Positions 27,957 through 40,212 of a stretch of DNA of 40,444 nucleotides are shown here, one piece after another. The translations under genes were made by a program, and so were the position numbers. The notes beneath the pieces were generated by a model. That model was given only the letters and a program-made list of their open reading frames with translations. It was not told where the DNA came from and made no database searches. The number at the start of each line of letters is the position of its first letter. The stretch's first letter is position 1. Origin of the DNA: Vibrio variabilis (lineage in GTDB: Bacteria > Pseudomonadota > Gammaproteobacteria > Enterobacterales > Vibrionaceae); assembly GCF_003263785.1 (NCBI RefSeq), contig NZ_JYJK01000056.1:1-40444 (forward strand). Direction: 5' to 3'.

Positions 27957-28310
27957 ATGAGTAACATCATCAAGGCTCTTGAAGAAGAGCAAATGAAATC
28001 AGACCTACCTAAATTTGCACCAGGTGACACTGTTGTAGTTCAGGTTAAAGTAAAAGAAGGTGACCGTGAGCGTCTACAGGCTTACGAAGGCGTTGTAATC
28101 GCTATCCGTAACCGTGGTCTTCACTCTGCTTTCACTGTTCGTAAGATCTCGAACGGCGAAGGTGTTGAGCGTACGTTCCAAACTCACTCTCCAATGGTTG
28201 ATAGCATCGAAGTTAAACGCCGTGGTGCAGTACGTCGTGCCAAGTTGTACTACCTACGTGAGCGTTCTGGTAAGTCTGCTCGTATCAAAGAGAAACTTGC
28301 TAAGAAGTAA
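27957..28310 (+). CDS. rplS: Ribosomal protein L19
   Basis: This large-subunit protein at the 30S-50S interface has 117 residues and family marks [29 protein letters not shown] and [10 protein letters not shown]. It is the last gene of the S16 operon. Its codons are strongly biased, as expected for high expression. Confidence 0.98.
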   Translation: MSNIIKALEEEQMKSDLPKFAPGDTVVVQVKVKEGDRERLQAYEGVVIAIRNRGLHSAFTVRKISNGEGVERTFQTHSPMVDSIEVKRRGAVRRAKLYYLRERSGKSARIKEKLAKK

Positions 28311-28338
28311 TGCTATTTTACTAGCGTTCTCAAAGATT

Positions 28339-28367
28339 AAGCGGAGTCCTCGGACTCCGCTTTTTTT
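28339..28367 (+). terminator. Terminator of the rpsP-rimM-trmD-rplS operon
   Basis: The stem AGCGGAGTCC / GGACTCCGCT with a short loop is followed by seven T, 28 bp past the rplS stop. Confidence 0.9.
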
Positions 28368-28385
28368 ATGCCTGCGAAGTGCAGG

Positions 28386-28415
28386 CATAAAAAAAGAGCC
28401 TCCGAAGGAGGCTCT
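28386..28415 (-). terminator. Terminator of the pil-coaE-zapD-yacG operon
   Basis: Read on the minus strand, AGAGCCTCC / GGAGGCTCT is followed by TTTTTTT, right after the yacG stop. Between it and the rplS terminator lies a third hairpin, TGCCTGC / GCAGGCA (28369-28387), so the two convergent transcripts are separated by three stem-loops. Confidence 0.88.
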
Positions 28416-28420
28416 AGGTA

Positions 28421-28615
28421 TTAGTAATTGTCTTCCGACCAGCCATCGCTGTCCGACATATCTGGTGCGCCCGGAATGGTATTCTCTTCATCCGCCCATT
28501 CACCAAAATCAATCATTTGGCACTGCTTAGAGCAGAATGGACGGAACGGGCTCTCTTCACCCCAAACCACCTCTTTTTTACATTGTGGGCATGGGACAAT
28601 AGTTGGTTTACTCAT
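28421..28615 (-). CDS. yacG: YacG, DNA gyrase inhibitor / zinc-binding protein
   Basis: YacG is a small zinc-finger protein that binds GyrB in E. coli. From the ATG at 28615 it has 64 residues. The four zinc cysteines are in CPQCK and CSKQC, with the family's SPFRPFCS and DFGEWADEE motifs. The frame is open to 28678, but AGGA lies 8 nt before the ATG at 28615 and homologs begin there. It is the last gene of the operon, after zapD. Confidence 0.94.
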   Translation of the reverse strand: MSKPTIVPCPQCKKEVVWGEESPFRPFCSKQCQMIDFGEWADEENTIPGAPDMSDSDGWSEDNY

Positions 28616-28668
28616 AATAATTCCTGAGTGTGACAGTTCACTGAGTTTGCAGTTAAATGAGTTGGTAG

Positions 28669-29408
28669 TTAACTGCAAATCGCTAGTTCAAATTCAACAT
28701 CGTTAAGGTAGGCTTGTCCAGACTCAAAAGCCATAAACTTCACCGTAAAGCGGCTCTTGTGGCCTGATACCATAGGGTAGACGCGTAATGCATTGGAATG
28801 TTGAGTCTAATGATATTCGCCTCTTCAGCCTCACTTTGAAGCAGCCCTGAACGCGCAATTTGCGGCTTAAATCGGCCGGTTTCACGAGTGAGTTTTAGCC
28901 ACAAGTGCAGCGCGTTCATCAGTGGCTTAAGTGACGCCAGCCACATTTCAGCATCATGCATACGCTTATCGATAGGCAAATGCAGCCAGTGATGCAGGGT
29001 TGGCAAGTCAAAACAGCAGGCGCCACCTGGCAGTCCAAAACGCTGACGAATCGCGCTCAAGAATCGATCTTCTTTAAAAGATTGACCGAAACGCTCTGCG
29101 CCCATCAGTTCACGGTGCACGCTGTCGAGATCGCCTAAGATCGAGCCCAGCATCTCTTGATCGACATCGTCGATATTGAGCCAAGCTCGATAGGTTTGTC
29201 GCTGCTTTTCAAGATCCTTAGCCAGCTCGCTTTTAAGCTGGATCTGCTCAAAAATCTCTAATAAATCAAACAGAGATTTAAAGAAGATCTGGTGCTGGTA
29301 GTTATCTGAAAAAGACGAGGAATGCTGTAGCTGTCTCAGTAGAGATTCAACTCTTAGGTATATTCTGGTTTTTTCGTTAAGAGGGTGTTCGAATCTATTT
29401 GTGATCAT
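28669..29408 (-). CDS. zapD: ZapD, FtsZ-bundling cell division protein (frame broken by 1-base loss)
   Basis: ZapD (YacF) binds the FtsZ C terminus and crosslinks protofilaments in the Z-ring. It starts [19 protein letters not shown], the family's N-terminal signature, and has a helical core with LRQLQHSS and the C-terminal beta domain. The frame is lost after IPMHY. Restoring one C (plus strand) at 28784 gives [19 protein letters not shown] and extends the end to 28669, for 246 residues, close to the E. coli length. It sits between coaE and yacG, the usual order. Confidence 0.92.
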
Positions 29409-29439
29409 GTGCTAGCCTTTAAACGCTTCCTTGCTATTT

Positions 29440-30918
<1,479 letters not shown>

Positions 30919-30960
30919 TTGCGGCTACACAGGAAATAAATCAATAAGTTAATGTCTATG

Positions 30961-32187
30961 TTAGCCTATTACGGTCATTAAGTTAAAGATAGGAAGGTAC
31001 ATTGCGACCACAAGCCCACCCACGAGGGTTCCAAGGAAAACAATGATAAATGGCTCGAGGATCTTGCCTAAATTATCCACGGTATTATCGACTTCGGCTT
31101 CATAAATGGCCGCTACGCGATTGAGCATGTCATCTAGGGTTCCGGATTCTTCACCGATCATTACCATTTGCAGCACCATTTCAGGAAAGGCATCGGCTTG
31201 ACGCATGGCTAGATGGATTGGCGTACCAGCGACAATATCGGAGTGGATAGACTGAATGACTTGTTGGTAGTAGAGGTTATCAGCGGTTTTCGCACTGGCT
31301 TGTATGCTCGACAGTATCGGTATACCGGCGCTAAAGCTGGTGGATAGGGTGCGGCTGAACTTGGCAATGGACGCTTTAGTGATCACTTGGCCTATGATAG
31401 GTATCCGCAATACAAGATGGCTGGTGTAAAGCCGTACGCTGAAACTGCGCTGACGAGCAACCTTCAGACCGAAAGTGGCCAGAATAAACAGGTTAATACT
31501 CAGAAAGCCATGTTGCTGAAACCACGCTGAAAGGCTCAGCACCTGCTGAGTAAACCAAGGAAGGTCGGCATTAAAACCGCGAAACATCGACTCAAACTCT
31601 GGCACTACGGTGGTGAGCATCAGGTAGGTGACCCCAAGTGAGACCAGTAAGATCATCACTGGATATATCAGCGCCTTGATCACTTTGGAGCGCAGCATCT
31701 CTTGCTTTTCGCGATAGTCGGCTAAGCGCTCAAACACACCCGCTAGGTTACCTGAGTTTTCTCCGGTAGCGACCATGTCGACATAAAAGCTATCAAAATG
31801 ACGGCTGGCCACCTGCATCACCCGTGAAATTGGCGTGCCGGCTTCCAGTCCTTTGCTGATTTGCGACAGTATCGACTTCATTTCCGCTTTGGCTTGATTG
31901 TCAGCAATCAGCTTGATGGCATGAACAATGGGAATACCGGTGCTGAGCATAGTGGCGAGCTGGCGGGTAAGGATGGTGATGTCTTTGCCTTTGATGCGCT
32001 GAGTCAGCTTAGTCCAAGTCGAGATACTGCGTTTTTTAAGCTTGCGGACTTGGATATGCTGCTGTTTGAGGGTTTCACGCGCTTCAGGCTCGGTTAGAGC
32101 CAATGTTTGGCCTGAGACTTTCTTGCCTTGGCTGTTTACGCCTTTCCAGTGAAACGCTTTGAGCGTTGGTTCGAGCTTTTTAACCAT
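30961..32187 (-). CDS. pilC: PilC, type IV pilus inner-membrane platform protein
   Basis: PilC is the polytopic platform on which the PilB and PilT motors act. It has 408 residues and two copies of the GspF domain (about 70-195 and 270-395), each with the [16 protein letters not shown] / [16 protein letters not shown] start and the MVATGENSG / MVMIGEESG motif; three hydrophobic helices are visible (near 175, 225 and 380-400). The frame is intact. It lies 16 bp after pilB and upstream of pilD in the pilABCD operon. Confidence 0.95.
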   Translation of the reverse strand: MVKKLEPTLKAFHWKGVNSQGKKVSGQTLALTEPEARETLKQQHIQVRKLKKRSISTWTKLTQRIKGKDITILTRQLATMLSTGIPIVHAIKLIADNQAKAEMKSILSQISKGLEAGTPISRVMQVASRHFDSFYVDMVATGENSGNLAGVFERLADYREKQEMLRSKVIKALIYPVMILLVSLGVTYLMLTTVVPEFESMFRGFNADLPWFTQQVLSLSAWFQQHGFLSINLFILATFGLKVARQRSFSVRLYTSHLVLRIPIIGQVITKASIAKFSRTLSTSFSAGIPILSSIQASAKTADNLYYQQVIQSIHSDIVAGTPIHLAMRQADAFPEMVLQMVMIGEESGTLDDMLNRVAAIYEAEVDNTVDNLGKILEPFIIVFLGTLVGGLVVAMYLPIFNLMTVIG

Positions 32188-32203
32188 ACTACTTAACCCA
32201 TGA

Positions 32204-33891
32204 TTAGAAGTAGAGCACGCGCTGTAACTCTTGATAGCTGGTCACGCCATCTCGAAGCTTTTCAATGCCCGATTGTTTGAGGGTGGTCATTCCTTGAGAT
32301 TGCGCCAACGCTTCTATCTCTTGCATGCTCGCGCCAGTAAGCAGAGCATTGGCGAGCTCATGGGTACACTCCATCACTTCATAAATGCCAGTACGCCCCA
32401 AATAGCCATAGTTGCAATGATTGCAGCCTTGTTCGTTTGCTTGATAGATAAGTTCATCGTCACTAATGTTGAGAGAATGACGCAGCGCCGGTGACATAGG
32501 GTCAATAACCTTACAGTGTTGACACAGCTTGCGTGCCAGGCGCTGAGCGATGATGAGTGACAGTGAAGAAGCAAGGTTAATGCTCTCGACGCCCATGTTT
32601 TTAAGTCGTATCACTGTCTCTGCTGCGGAGTTGGTGTGCAGAGTAGAAAGCACTAAGTGGCCAGTTTGCGCTGCTTTCACCGCGATCTCCGCCGTTTCAA
32701 TATCGCGAATTTCGCCCAGCATCACCACGTCTGGATCTTGGCGCAGGAATGATCGCAGTGCGGTGGAAAAATCAAAGCCGATCTTAGGGTTGATTTGTAC
32801 CTGATTGATCCCATCAAGGTGGATCTCTACCGGATCTTCGGCGGTAGATACGTTGCGTTCAGCAGTATTGAGAATATTCAGTCCAGTATACAAAGAAACG
32901 GTTTTACCGCTTCCCGTAGGTCCAGTCATTAAGATCATCCCCTGCGGCTTTTTCAGTGCGGCAAGGTAGAGAGATTTTTGCAGTGCGTTATAACCCAACT
33001 GATCGATATCGAGATTGGCAGAGTCGCCATCGAGTAATCGCAACACGATCTTCTCACCCCACATGGTTGGCAGGTCGATACTCGCATGTCAATCGAAGCA
33101 CTCTCCGATAACCTCAGTTTTAAACGGCCATCTTGTGGCAATCGGCGCTCAGCGATATCCAACTTCGCAAGGATTTTGATCCTCGCCGCCAAACGCCGGC
33201 TGAGCTGCGTCGCTGGCTGGTGAGTTTCAATCAAGATCCCATCACAGCGCAGGCGTATTCGGTATAGATGTTCATAAGGTTCGAAATGGATATCAGAAGC
33301 CTTTTTACGCACCGCATCCATGAGAACTTGATGGATAAAGCGACTGACGGGTGAATCATCTTGGGAGAGATCTTCGATGTTGTCGATCTCAGCGTCACTG
33401 ACTTGGACGAGGTTGGCGAGATCGTCTGAGGTGAGTTGTTTGGTGTTTGATTTGGAATCTAGGTTGTTATCACCGTAGAGTTTGCGTATCGCTGCGCGGA
33501 TGTCTTCGCAGTTTGCAATGACCAGTTCAACCTGCATTCCTGTGGCAAATCGAAAATCATTTTCAGTCTGCATTAAGCTTGGATCAGCAGTAGCAACTGA
33601 CAATGTGTTGTTTACAATAGCGACTGGGAGTGCGTTGTGCTCCAATATTATTTCTCTGAGCCCTAATCGCTTGCATGCATTGATATAATCAGTTTCCGAG
33701 AGAACTCTAGTCTCAAGACCAAATAACTCACTAATAGTCGTCGCTAGGTTAGAGGCACTGAGCCATCCTTTATCAACTATCCCTTCTGGAACAGTCAATT
33801 CGCCAGAAGAAGTCCATTGGACTAACTCATTCTCTTGAGACTCGCTCAATACTCCAGCTCTTTGAAGTATTGAGCATAAACTAGAGTTCAT
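32204..33891 (-). CDS. pilB: PilB, type IV pilus extension ATPase (frame broken by 1-base loss)
   Basis: PilB is the hexameric ATPase that drives pilus assembly. The N-terminal GSPII_E_N domain is at about 1-150. The core has [20 protein letters not shown], Walker A GPTGSGKT at about 324-331, the Asp box [13 protein letters not shown] (Walker B) and the His box [10 protein letters not shown]. The C-terminal zinc site has CQHC and CNHC pairs. The frame is broken after DMRVST: one G (plus strand) is missing at 33073-33074. Restoring it gives [12 protein letters not shown] and 562 residues, the usual size. It starts 10 bp after pilA; the ATG at 33891 is preferred over the longer reading, which overlaps pilA. 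Confidence 0.94.
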
Positions 33892-33901
33892 ATTATGAAA
33901 C

Positions 33902-34348
33902 TCAATAATCGTTTTTACAGTTTTTTGGTCGTAAATTTTCAGTGATGCCGCTGTCAGTAACGCATGTCCACTGTCCCTCATCACTCCTCACTAATCGGAT
34001 TCCATGACTTGACAGGTCAGGGCTTACGAGCCCTGCAACAAAGTTGTATGTAATAGTTCCGCTGGCTGAGGATGCACTTGATTGTGCCAATTCAATGTTA
34101 CCCATCGATGCTGCCGGAATGCCAACAGCTGCCGATTGAGTGTCTGCTGGGAATTCGCCATTTTCCAATGTGAACGTTTCAACATTGGTCTTTAGTCCTG
34201 ATAGAGTCGCTAGAGCTGAAGACAACTCACTTTTTGCTACATAGTTTTGGTACTGCGGCAACGCCACCGCCGCCAACACCCCAATCACAGCCACCACTAT
34301 CATCAACTCAATCAAGGTAAAACCTTGCTGCTTTGTTGTTTTTTTCAT
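33902..34348 (-). CDS. pilA: PilA, major type IV pilin
   Basis: PilA is the structural subunit of the type IVa pilus. It has 148 residues. A short basic leader (KKTTKQQG) precedes the PilD cleavage site G-FTLIELMIVVAVIGVLAA, with Glu at position 5 of the mature protein. The C-terminal domain has two cysteines (WTC and KNC), 18 residues apart, that should close the usual disulfide loop. TAAGGATT is 5 nt before the ATG. The globular part looks variable, as pilins are. It is the first gene of pilABCD-coaE-zapD-yacG. Confidence 0.94.
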   Translation of the reverse strand: MKKTTKQQGFTLIELMIVVAVIGVLAAVALPQYQNYVAKSELSSALATLSGLKTNVETFTLENGEFPADTQSAAVGIPAASMGNIELAQSSASSASGTITYNFVAGLVSPDLSSHGIRLVRSDEGQWTCVTDSGITENLRPKNCKNDY

Positions 34349-34651
34349 TTTTAATCCTTAATAAATTAGTTGCACAAGCCGAACATACTCCTGAGGTTTA
34401 CCCCAATAAAGTTAATGGCTTAGCGCGCTAGAGACGGTTCTAAAAAATGCGGGCGTATTGCAGTAGATTGCAGTTTGATTGCGAGTGATATTGAAGTGCA
34501 GGGATTAGAACTGATTAAAAAGCAACCAGAAAAAACAGAGAGCAATGAGGTAATGAGATCAAAAAAGCGAAGCTATTTGCTTCGCTTTTCAAACAAGGCG
34601 TTTAGTCTTTGAACCCTAGGGCCGAGAACCAAGTACCGAGGACCGATTTTA
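34349..34651. other. Intergenic region between pilA and nadC
   Basis: This 303-bp stretch holds the likely pilA promoter and leader next to 34349, the nadC terminator at 34561-34590 and a degenerate heptad repeat at 34624-34644. I see no open frame worth calling and no clear sigma-54 type GG-N10-GC promoter before pilA. Confidence 0.6.
34561..34590 (-). terminator. Terminator of nadC
   Basis: The stem AGCGAAGC / GCTTCGCT with a TATTT-type loop has a T6 tract on the minus strand. It lies about 60 bp past the nadC stop, and the plus-strand flank is also T-rich. Confidence 0.78.
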
Positions 34652-35541
<890 letters not shown>

Positions 35542-35726
35542 CGCTTAACGTGTTTAGTGGGGGAACGAAGTGGGCATGATACTCCTGCTTGTGCGGAATT
35601 TCAGCATCAAATCTCGCATTTTATTGGCCGTCGGATAAAATCAAAGCGATAGCGATGTAGATGAGCTCAAAATATATGCAAAACCAAGATAGAACCCATG
35701 CCAATCAAGCCGCGGAGAGCGATGCT

Positions 35727-36289
35727 ATGCCAGATAATGTTTCAGGTGTTATCGATGAGCAGGGTTGGTATCCACGAGCAAGGCGAGTACCTTCTCCCCA
35801 TTTTGATGCCAGGCCGATGTGGAAGATGTTTCCTTGCTGGTGGTGCACAATATTAGTCTTCCTCCAGGGCAGTTTGGTGGGGGCTACATTGAAGACTTTT
35901 TCCTTGGCAAGCTTGATGCAACTGCCCATCCTTTTTTTCACGTGATTAAAGACCTGCGTGTTTCGGCGCACTGTTTAATAAGGCGAGATGGTGAAGTGGT
36001 TCAGTTTGTCCCTTTTCATGCTAGAGCTTGGCATGCAGGCATGTCGAGCTTTGCAGGCCGATCAAGATGCAATGATTACTCGATTGGCATTGAGCTTGAA
36101 GGTACAGATTATGTGGCCTATACCGAAGCGCAGTATCAAAGCTTGCAACGCTTAACCCTGTCACTGCAAGCACGCTATCCAGCAATGACTCGTGAACGTA
36201 TCACCGGGCATCAATACATTGCGCCGCTTAGAAAAAGTGACCCTGGTCTCGTTTTTGATTGGCGTCGTTTCAAAAATTCTCTGTCATAA
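35727..36289 (+). CDS. ampD: AmpD, anhydro-N-acetylmuramyl-tripeptide amidase (frame broken by 1-base loss)
   Basis: AmpD is a cytosolic zinc amidase of the NAGPA/amidase_2 fold that removes the peptide from anhydromuropeptides in cell-wall recycling; its loss derepresses AmpC-type beta-lactamases where AmpR is present. Marks are GWYPRARRVPSPHFDARP, LLVVHNISLPPG (zinc His), AWHAG and the second zinc His in RITGHQYIAPLRKSDPG. The frame breaks after DARP: one A is missing at 35817, and restoring it gives RPNVEDVSLLVVHN and 187 residues. The ATG at 35727 has GGAG 9 nt upstream; the longer reading from 35661 is unlikely. Confidence 0.92.
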
Positions 36290-36315
36290 AACATTCACTC
36301 CACCTTTTAGTGTCG

Positions 36316-36352
36316 ATTTCGTGGCCGTATTGTCGCGCCACGAAATATTTTG
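36316..36352 (+). terminator. Terminator of ampD
   Basis: A 10-bp stem (ATTTCGTGGC / GCCACGAAAT) with an 11-nt loop is followed by ATTTTGTTATT, 27 bp past the ampD stop. The rest of 36353-36694 holds no gene but the two PdhR sites below. Confidence 0.75.
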
Positions 36353-36500
36353 TTATTCAAATTATTAATAACCAGTGATGTGGTTATTCCTTTCTTTCTT
36401 GATATTGGTCAATTTCCTTTGTCTGACAAATAAGGTTCTTTGTTGTTGATTTATAAGGGTTTTTATAGCACGTAAATTACCCGATAAGTTTCTTGTATGT

Positions 36501-36517
36501 AATTGGTCTGACCATGA
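36501..36517 (+). promoter_or_regulatory. Probable PdhR site, distal and imperfect
   Basis: AATTGGT-CTG-ACCATGA matches the left arm and core of the PdhR consensus (AATTGGT N3 ACCAATT) but diverges in the last three bases. It lies about 140 bp upstream of a perfect site. Confidence 0.6.
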
Positions 36518-36639
36518 GTGTTGGCGTTTTAATCTATAAATGTTTCATTAAGGTTAACGCAAGGCCAGTTCTATGATGTGAATCAATTTTTCACTAGACA
36601 TTGGTGTTTTAAATGTGTTAATTTTTACCCCAACTTATA

Positions 36640-36656
36640 AATTGGTAATACCAATT
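36640..36656 (+). promoter_or_regulatory. PdhR operator, perfect palindrome
   Basis: AATTGGT-AAT-ACCAATT is a perfect match to the PdhR operator, 38 bp upstream of the pdhR start. In E. coli, PdhR represses pdhR-aceEF-lpd from such a site and pyruvate releases it. Confidence 0.88.
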
Positions 36657-36694
36657 AACAGCTCAAGCAAGTAGAACAATAAAGAACAATAGTT

Positions 36695-37462
36695 ATGGCT
36701 TATCAAAGGATCCGTCAGCCGAAACTTTCGGATGTTATCGAGCAAGAATTGGAGCGCTTGATCGTTGAAGGGACACTTTCAGCAGGACAGCAGCTTCCAC
36801 CTGAACGCGAGCTGGCAAAGCAGTTTGATGTTTCTCGTCCATCTATTCGAGAAGCGATTCAGCGACTTGAAGCGAAAAAGCTTCTTACTCGTCGTCAAGG
36901 CGGTGGCACGTTCGTTAGCGAGAACATCTGGAAAAGTTTCTCGGATCCCTTGTTAGATCTTCTATCTTCTCACAAAGAGACTCAGCTAGATTTGCTTGAG
37001 GCTCGTCATGCTATGGAAGGTATTTCTGCTTACTTTGCTGCTTTGCGTGGCACTGATGAAGATTTTGCTCAAATCGAGACGTGTCTAAGCAACATTGGCA
37101 TCGCACAGGAAGCGGATGATGTGGAAGCGGAAGCCTCTGCTGTCATGGCATTTCTTGTGGCACTGACGGAAGCCGCACACAACGTTGTACTGCTGCATAT
37201 CGTGAGAAGCTTGGCACCGCTGCTTGAGCAAAATGTTCTACAGAATTTAGAGCTATTACATCGCCGCTCTGAGGTGGTGGAGAAAGTCAGTAAACACCGA
37301 GCTAATATCGTTGAAGCGATCGTCGCTGGTCAGCCAGAAAAGGCGCGTGAGATGTCGCATTCGCACTTAGCTTATATCGAAGAAACATTGTTGGATTTGA
37401 CCCGAGAGGCGTCTCGTCGTGAGCGCTCTTTAAGACGAATTCAACAAGATAGTGATTCTTAA
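36695..37462 (+). CDS. pdhR: PdhR, pyruvate-responsive GntR-family repressor
   Basis: PdhR represses the pyruvate dehydrogenase operon in the absence of pyruvate. It has 255 residues (E. coli 254). The N-terminal winged HTH spans about 9-72 ([41 protein letters not shown]). The FCD effector domain follows ([37 protein letters not shown]). The C terminus is Arg-rich. Autoregulation is indicated by the perfect operator upstream. No clear Shine-Dalgarno is seen. aceE follows after 56 bp. Confidence 0.96.
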   Translation: MAYQRIRQPKLSDVIEQELERLIVEGTLSAGQQLPPERELAKQFDVSRPSIREAIQRLEAKKLLTRRQGGGTFVSENIWKSFSDPLLDLLSSHKETQLDLLEARHAMEGISAYFAALRGTDEDFAQIETCLSNIGIAQEADDVEAEASAVMAFLVALTEAAHNVVLLHIVRSLAPLLEQNVLQNLELLHRRSEVVEKVSKHRANIVEAIVAGQPEKAREMSHSHLAYIEETLLDLTREASRRERSLRRIQQDSDS

Positions 37463-37518
37463 AACTAGAAACGCTTACTTTAATTAAGTAGATCCAACCA
37501 ACAGAAGGATAGATCGCC

Positions 37519-40182
37519 ATGTCTGACATGAAGCATGACGTAGATGCACTGGAAACTCAAGATTGGCTTCAAGCACTTGAATCCGTTGTTCGTGAAGAAG
37601 GTGTAGAACGTGCACAATTTCTACTAGAAACTGTTCTAGAGAAAGCTCGTTTAGATGGCGTTGATATGCCAACAGGCATCAACACTAACTACATCAATAC
37701 CATTCCAGCGGCTCAAGAACCAGCATACCCTGGTGACACTACACTTGAGCGTCGTATTCGTTCGATTATTCGCTGGAACGCAATCATGATCGTATTGCGT
37801 GCTTCTAAGAAAGACCTAGACCTTGGTGGTCACATGGCTTCTTACCAGTCTGCAGCAGCATTTTATGAAGTGTGTTTCAACCACTTCTTCCGTGCTCCAA
37901 ACGAAACTGACGGCGGCGATCTGGTATACTACCAAGGTCACATCTCTCCGGGTATCTACTCTCGTGCGTTCGTTGAAGGCCGTCTAACTGAAGAGCAGCT
38001 AGACAACTTCCGTCAAGAAGTAGACGGTAAAGGTATTCCTTCATACCCACACCCTAAACTGATGCCTGAGTTCTGGCAGTTCCCAACCGTATCTATGGGT
38101 CTAGGTCCAATCTCTGCGATCTACCAAGCGCGTTTCCTTAAGTACCTAAATGGCCGCGGCCTAAAAGACACGTCAGCTCAGCGTGTTTATGCCTTCCTAG
38201 GTGACGGTGAGATGGATGAGCCAGAATCACGTGGTTCACTGTCTTTCGCTGCGCGTGAGAAACTAGACAACCTATGCTTCCTAATCAACTGTAACCTTCA
38301 GCGCCTAGATGGCCCTGTAATGGGTAACGGTAGCATCATCCAAGAGCTAGAAGGCCTATTTAAAGGTGCTGGCTGGAACGTTGTTAAGGTTATCTGGGGT
38401 AACAACTGGGATGCACTGCTGGCGAAAGACACGTCAGGCAAACTTCTGCAGCTAATGAACGAAACTGTAGACGGTGACTACCAAACATTTAAATCGAAAG
38501 ATGGCGCATACGTACGTGAGCACTTCTTTGGTAAGTACCCAGAAACGGCTGCACTGGTTGCAGACATGACCGATGACGAAATCTTCGCGCTTAAGCGTGG
38601 TGGTCACGACTCTTCTAAGCTGTACGCAGCCTACAAGAACGCGGCAGAGACGAAAGGTCGTCCAACTGTCATCCTAGCTAAGACTGTTAAAGGTTACGGC
38701 ATGGGTGATGCGGCTGAAGGTAAGAACATCGCACACCAAGTTAAGAAGATGGACATGACGCACGTACTGCACCTACGTGATCGTCTAGGTCTTCAAGACA
38801 TTCTAACTGACGAGAAAGTGGCTGAGCTTCCATACCTGAAACTGGAAGAAGGCAGCGCAGAGTACGAATACCTGCACGCTCGTCGTAAAGCGTTGAAAGG
38901 TTACACGCCACAGCGTCTACCTAACTTTACTCAAGAGTTCAAAGTGCCAGAGCTAGAAGAGTTCGCGCCGCTACTAAGTGAGCAAAAGCGTGATATCTCA
39001 ACGACAATGGCATACGTTCGTACTCTGAACATCCTGCTTAAAGACAAGAACATTGGTAAGAACATCGTTCCTATCATCTGTGATGAAGCGCGTACGTTCG
39101 GCATGGAAGGTCTATTCCGTCAGATCGGTATCTACAACCCACACGGTCAGAACTACACGCCACAGGATCGCGATATTGTTTCTTACTACAAAGAAGCGAC
39201 CTCTGGTCAGGTTCTACAAGAAGGTATCAACGAACTAGGCTCAATGGCTTCTTGGGTAGCGGCTGCAACATCTTACAGCACTAACGATCTACCAATGATT
39301 CCGTTCTACATCTACTACTCAATGTTTGGTTTCCAACGTGTAGGTGATATGGCATGGATGGCTGGTGACCAACAAGCTCGTGGCTTCCTACTAGGTGCAA
39401 CGGCTGGTCGTACAACGCTAAACGGCGAAGGTCTACAGCACGAAGATGGTCACTCGCATATCATGGCGAATACGGTTCCTAACTGTATCTCTTACGACCC
39501 AACGTTCGCTTACGAAGTGGCAGTAATCATGCAAGACGGTATCCGTCGCATGTACGGTGAGAACCAAGAGAACGTGTTCTACTACCTAACTGTGATGAAC
39601 GAGAACTACGCAATGCCAGCAATGCCAGAAGGCGCTGAAGAAGGCATCCGTAAGGGTATCTACAAGCTTGAGTCTTACGCAGGTGACAAGTCTAAAGTTC
39701 AGCTAATGGGCTCTGGTACTATCATGAACGAAGTACGTAAAGCAGCGACGATTCTAAGCGAAGAGTACGGCATCGCCTCTGACGTGTTCTCTGTAACATC
39801 ATTCAACGAGCTAACTCGTGACGGTCAAGACGCAGAGCGCTACAACATGCTTCACCCAGAAGCAGAAGCGAAAGTCCCTTACATTGCGCAAGTAATGGGC
39901 ACTGAGCCAGCAATCGCGGCGACGGACTACATGAAGAACTACTCTGAGCAAGTTCGCGCGTTTATGCCTTCTGAGTCATACAAAGTACTGGGTACAGATG
40001 GCTATGGTCGTTCAGACAGCCGTGAGAACCTACGTCGTCACTTCGAAGTTAACGCAGGCTACGTGGTCGTTGCAGCGCTAACTGAACTAGCGAAGCGCGG
40101 TGATGTTGAGAAGTCTGTTGTGACTGAAGCAATTGCTAAGTTCAACATCGACACTGAAAAAACTAACCCACTTTACGCTTAA
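37519..40182 (+). CDS. aceE: AceE, pyruvate dehydrogenase E1 component, homodimeric type
   Basis: This thiamine-diphosphate enzyme decarboxylates pyruvate and reductively acetylates the lipoyl groups of AceF. It has 887 residues, the same as E. coli. The ThDP/Mg motif is GDGEMDEPE (228-236), followed by LINCNLQRLDGPV. The N terminus (DWLQALESVVREEG, ETV) should bind the E2 subunit-binding domain, and HEDGHSHI and DGYGRSDSRENLR mark the C-terminal half. AAGGA is 9 nt before the ATG. Codon use is strongly biased and the frame is intact throughout its 2.7 kb. Confidence 0.98.
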   Translation: MSDMKHDVDALETQDWLQALESVVREEGVERAQFLLETVLEKARLDGVDMPTGINTNYINTIPAAQEPAYPGDTTLERRIRSIIRWNAIMIVLRASKKDLDLGGHMASYQSAAAFYEVCFNHFFRAPNETDGGDLVYYQGHISPGIYSRAFVEGRLTEEQLDNFRQEVDGKGIPSYPHPKLMPEFWQFPTVSMGLGPISAIYQARFLKYLNGRGLKDTSAQRVYAFLGDGEMDEPESRGSLSFAAREKLDNLCFLINCNLQRLDGPVMGNGSIIQELEGLFKGAGWNVVKVIWGNNWDALLAKDTSGKLLQLMNETVDGDYQTFKSKDGAYVREHFFGKYPETAALVADMTDDEIFALKRGGHDSSKLYAAYKNAAETKGRPTVILAKTVKGYGMGDAAEGKNIAHQVKKMDMTHVLHLRDRLGLQDILTDEKVAELPYLKLEEGSAEYEYLHARRKALKGYTPQRLPNFTQEFKVPELEEFAPLLSEQKRDISTTMAYVRTLNILLKDKNIGKNIVPIICDEARTFGMEGLFRQIGIYNPHGQNYTPQDRDIVSYYKEATSGQVLQEGINELGSMASWVAAATSYSTNDLPMIPFYIYYSMFGFQRVGDMAWMAGDQQARGFLLGATAGRTTLNGEGLQHEDGHSHIMANTVPNCISYDPTFAYEVAVIMQDGIRRMYGENQENVFYYLTVMNENYAMPAMPEGAEEGIRKGIYKLESYAGDKSKVQLMGSGTIMNEVRKAATILSEEYGIASDVFSVTSFNELTRDGQDAERYNMLHPEAEAKVPYIAQVMGTEPAIAATDYMKNYSEQVRAFMPSESYKVLGTDGYGRSDSRENLRRHFEVNAGYVVVAALTELAKRGDVEKSVVTEAIAKFNIDTEKTNPLYA

Positions 40183-40212
40183 TACAGCGCTTAATTAGAA
40201 GGTAAATAAGCA

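Noticed and set aside
33892..33984. Extended N terminus of PilB overlapping pilA
   Set aside because: The extra 31 residues are out-of-frame pilA sequence; PilB family proteins begin at the ATG at 33891.
34349..34440. A sigma-54 promoter for pilA
   Set aside because: No GG and GC doublets with the required spacing were found upstream of pilA.
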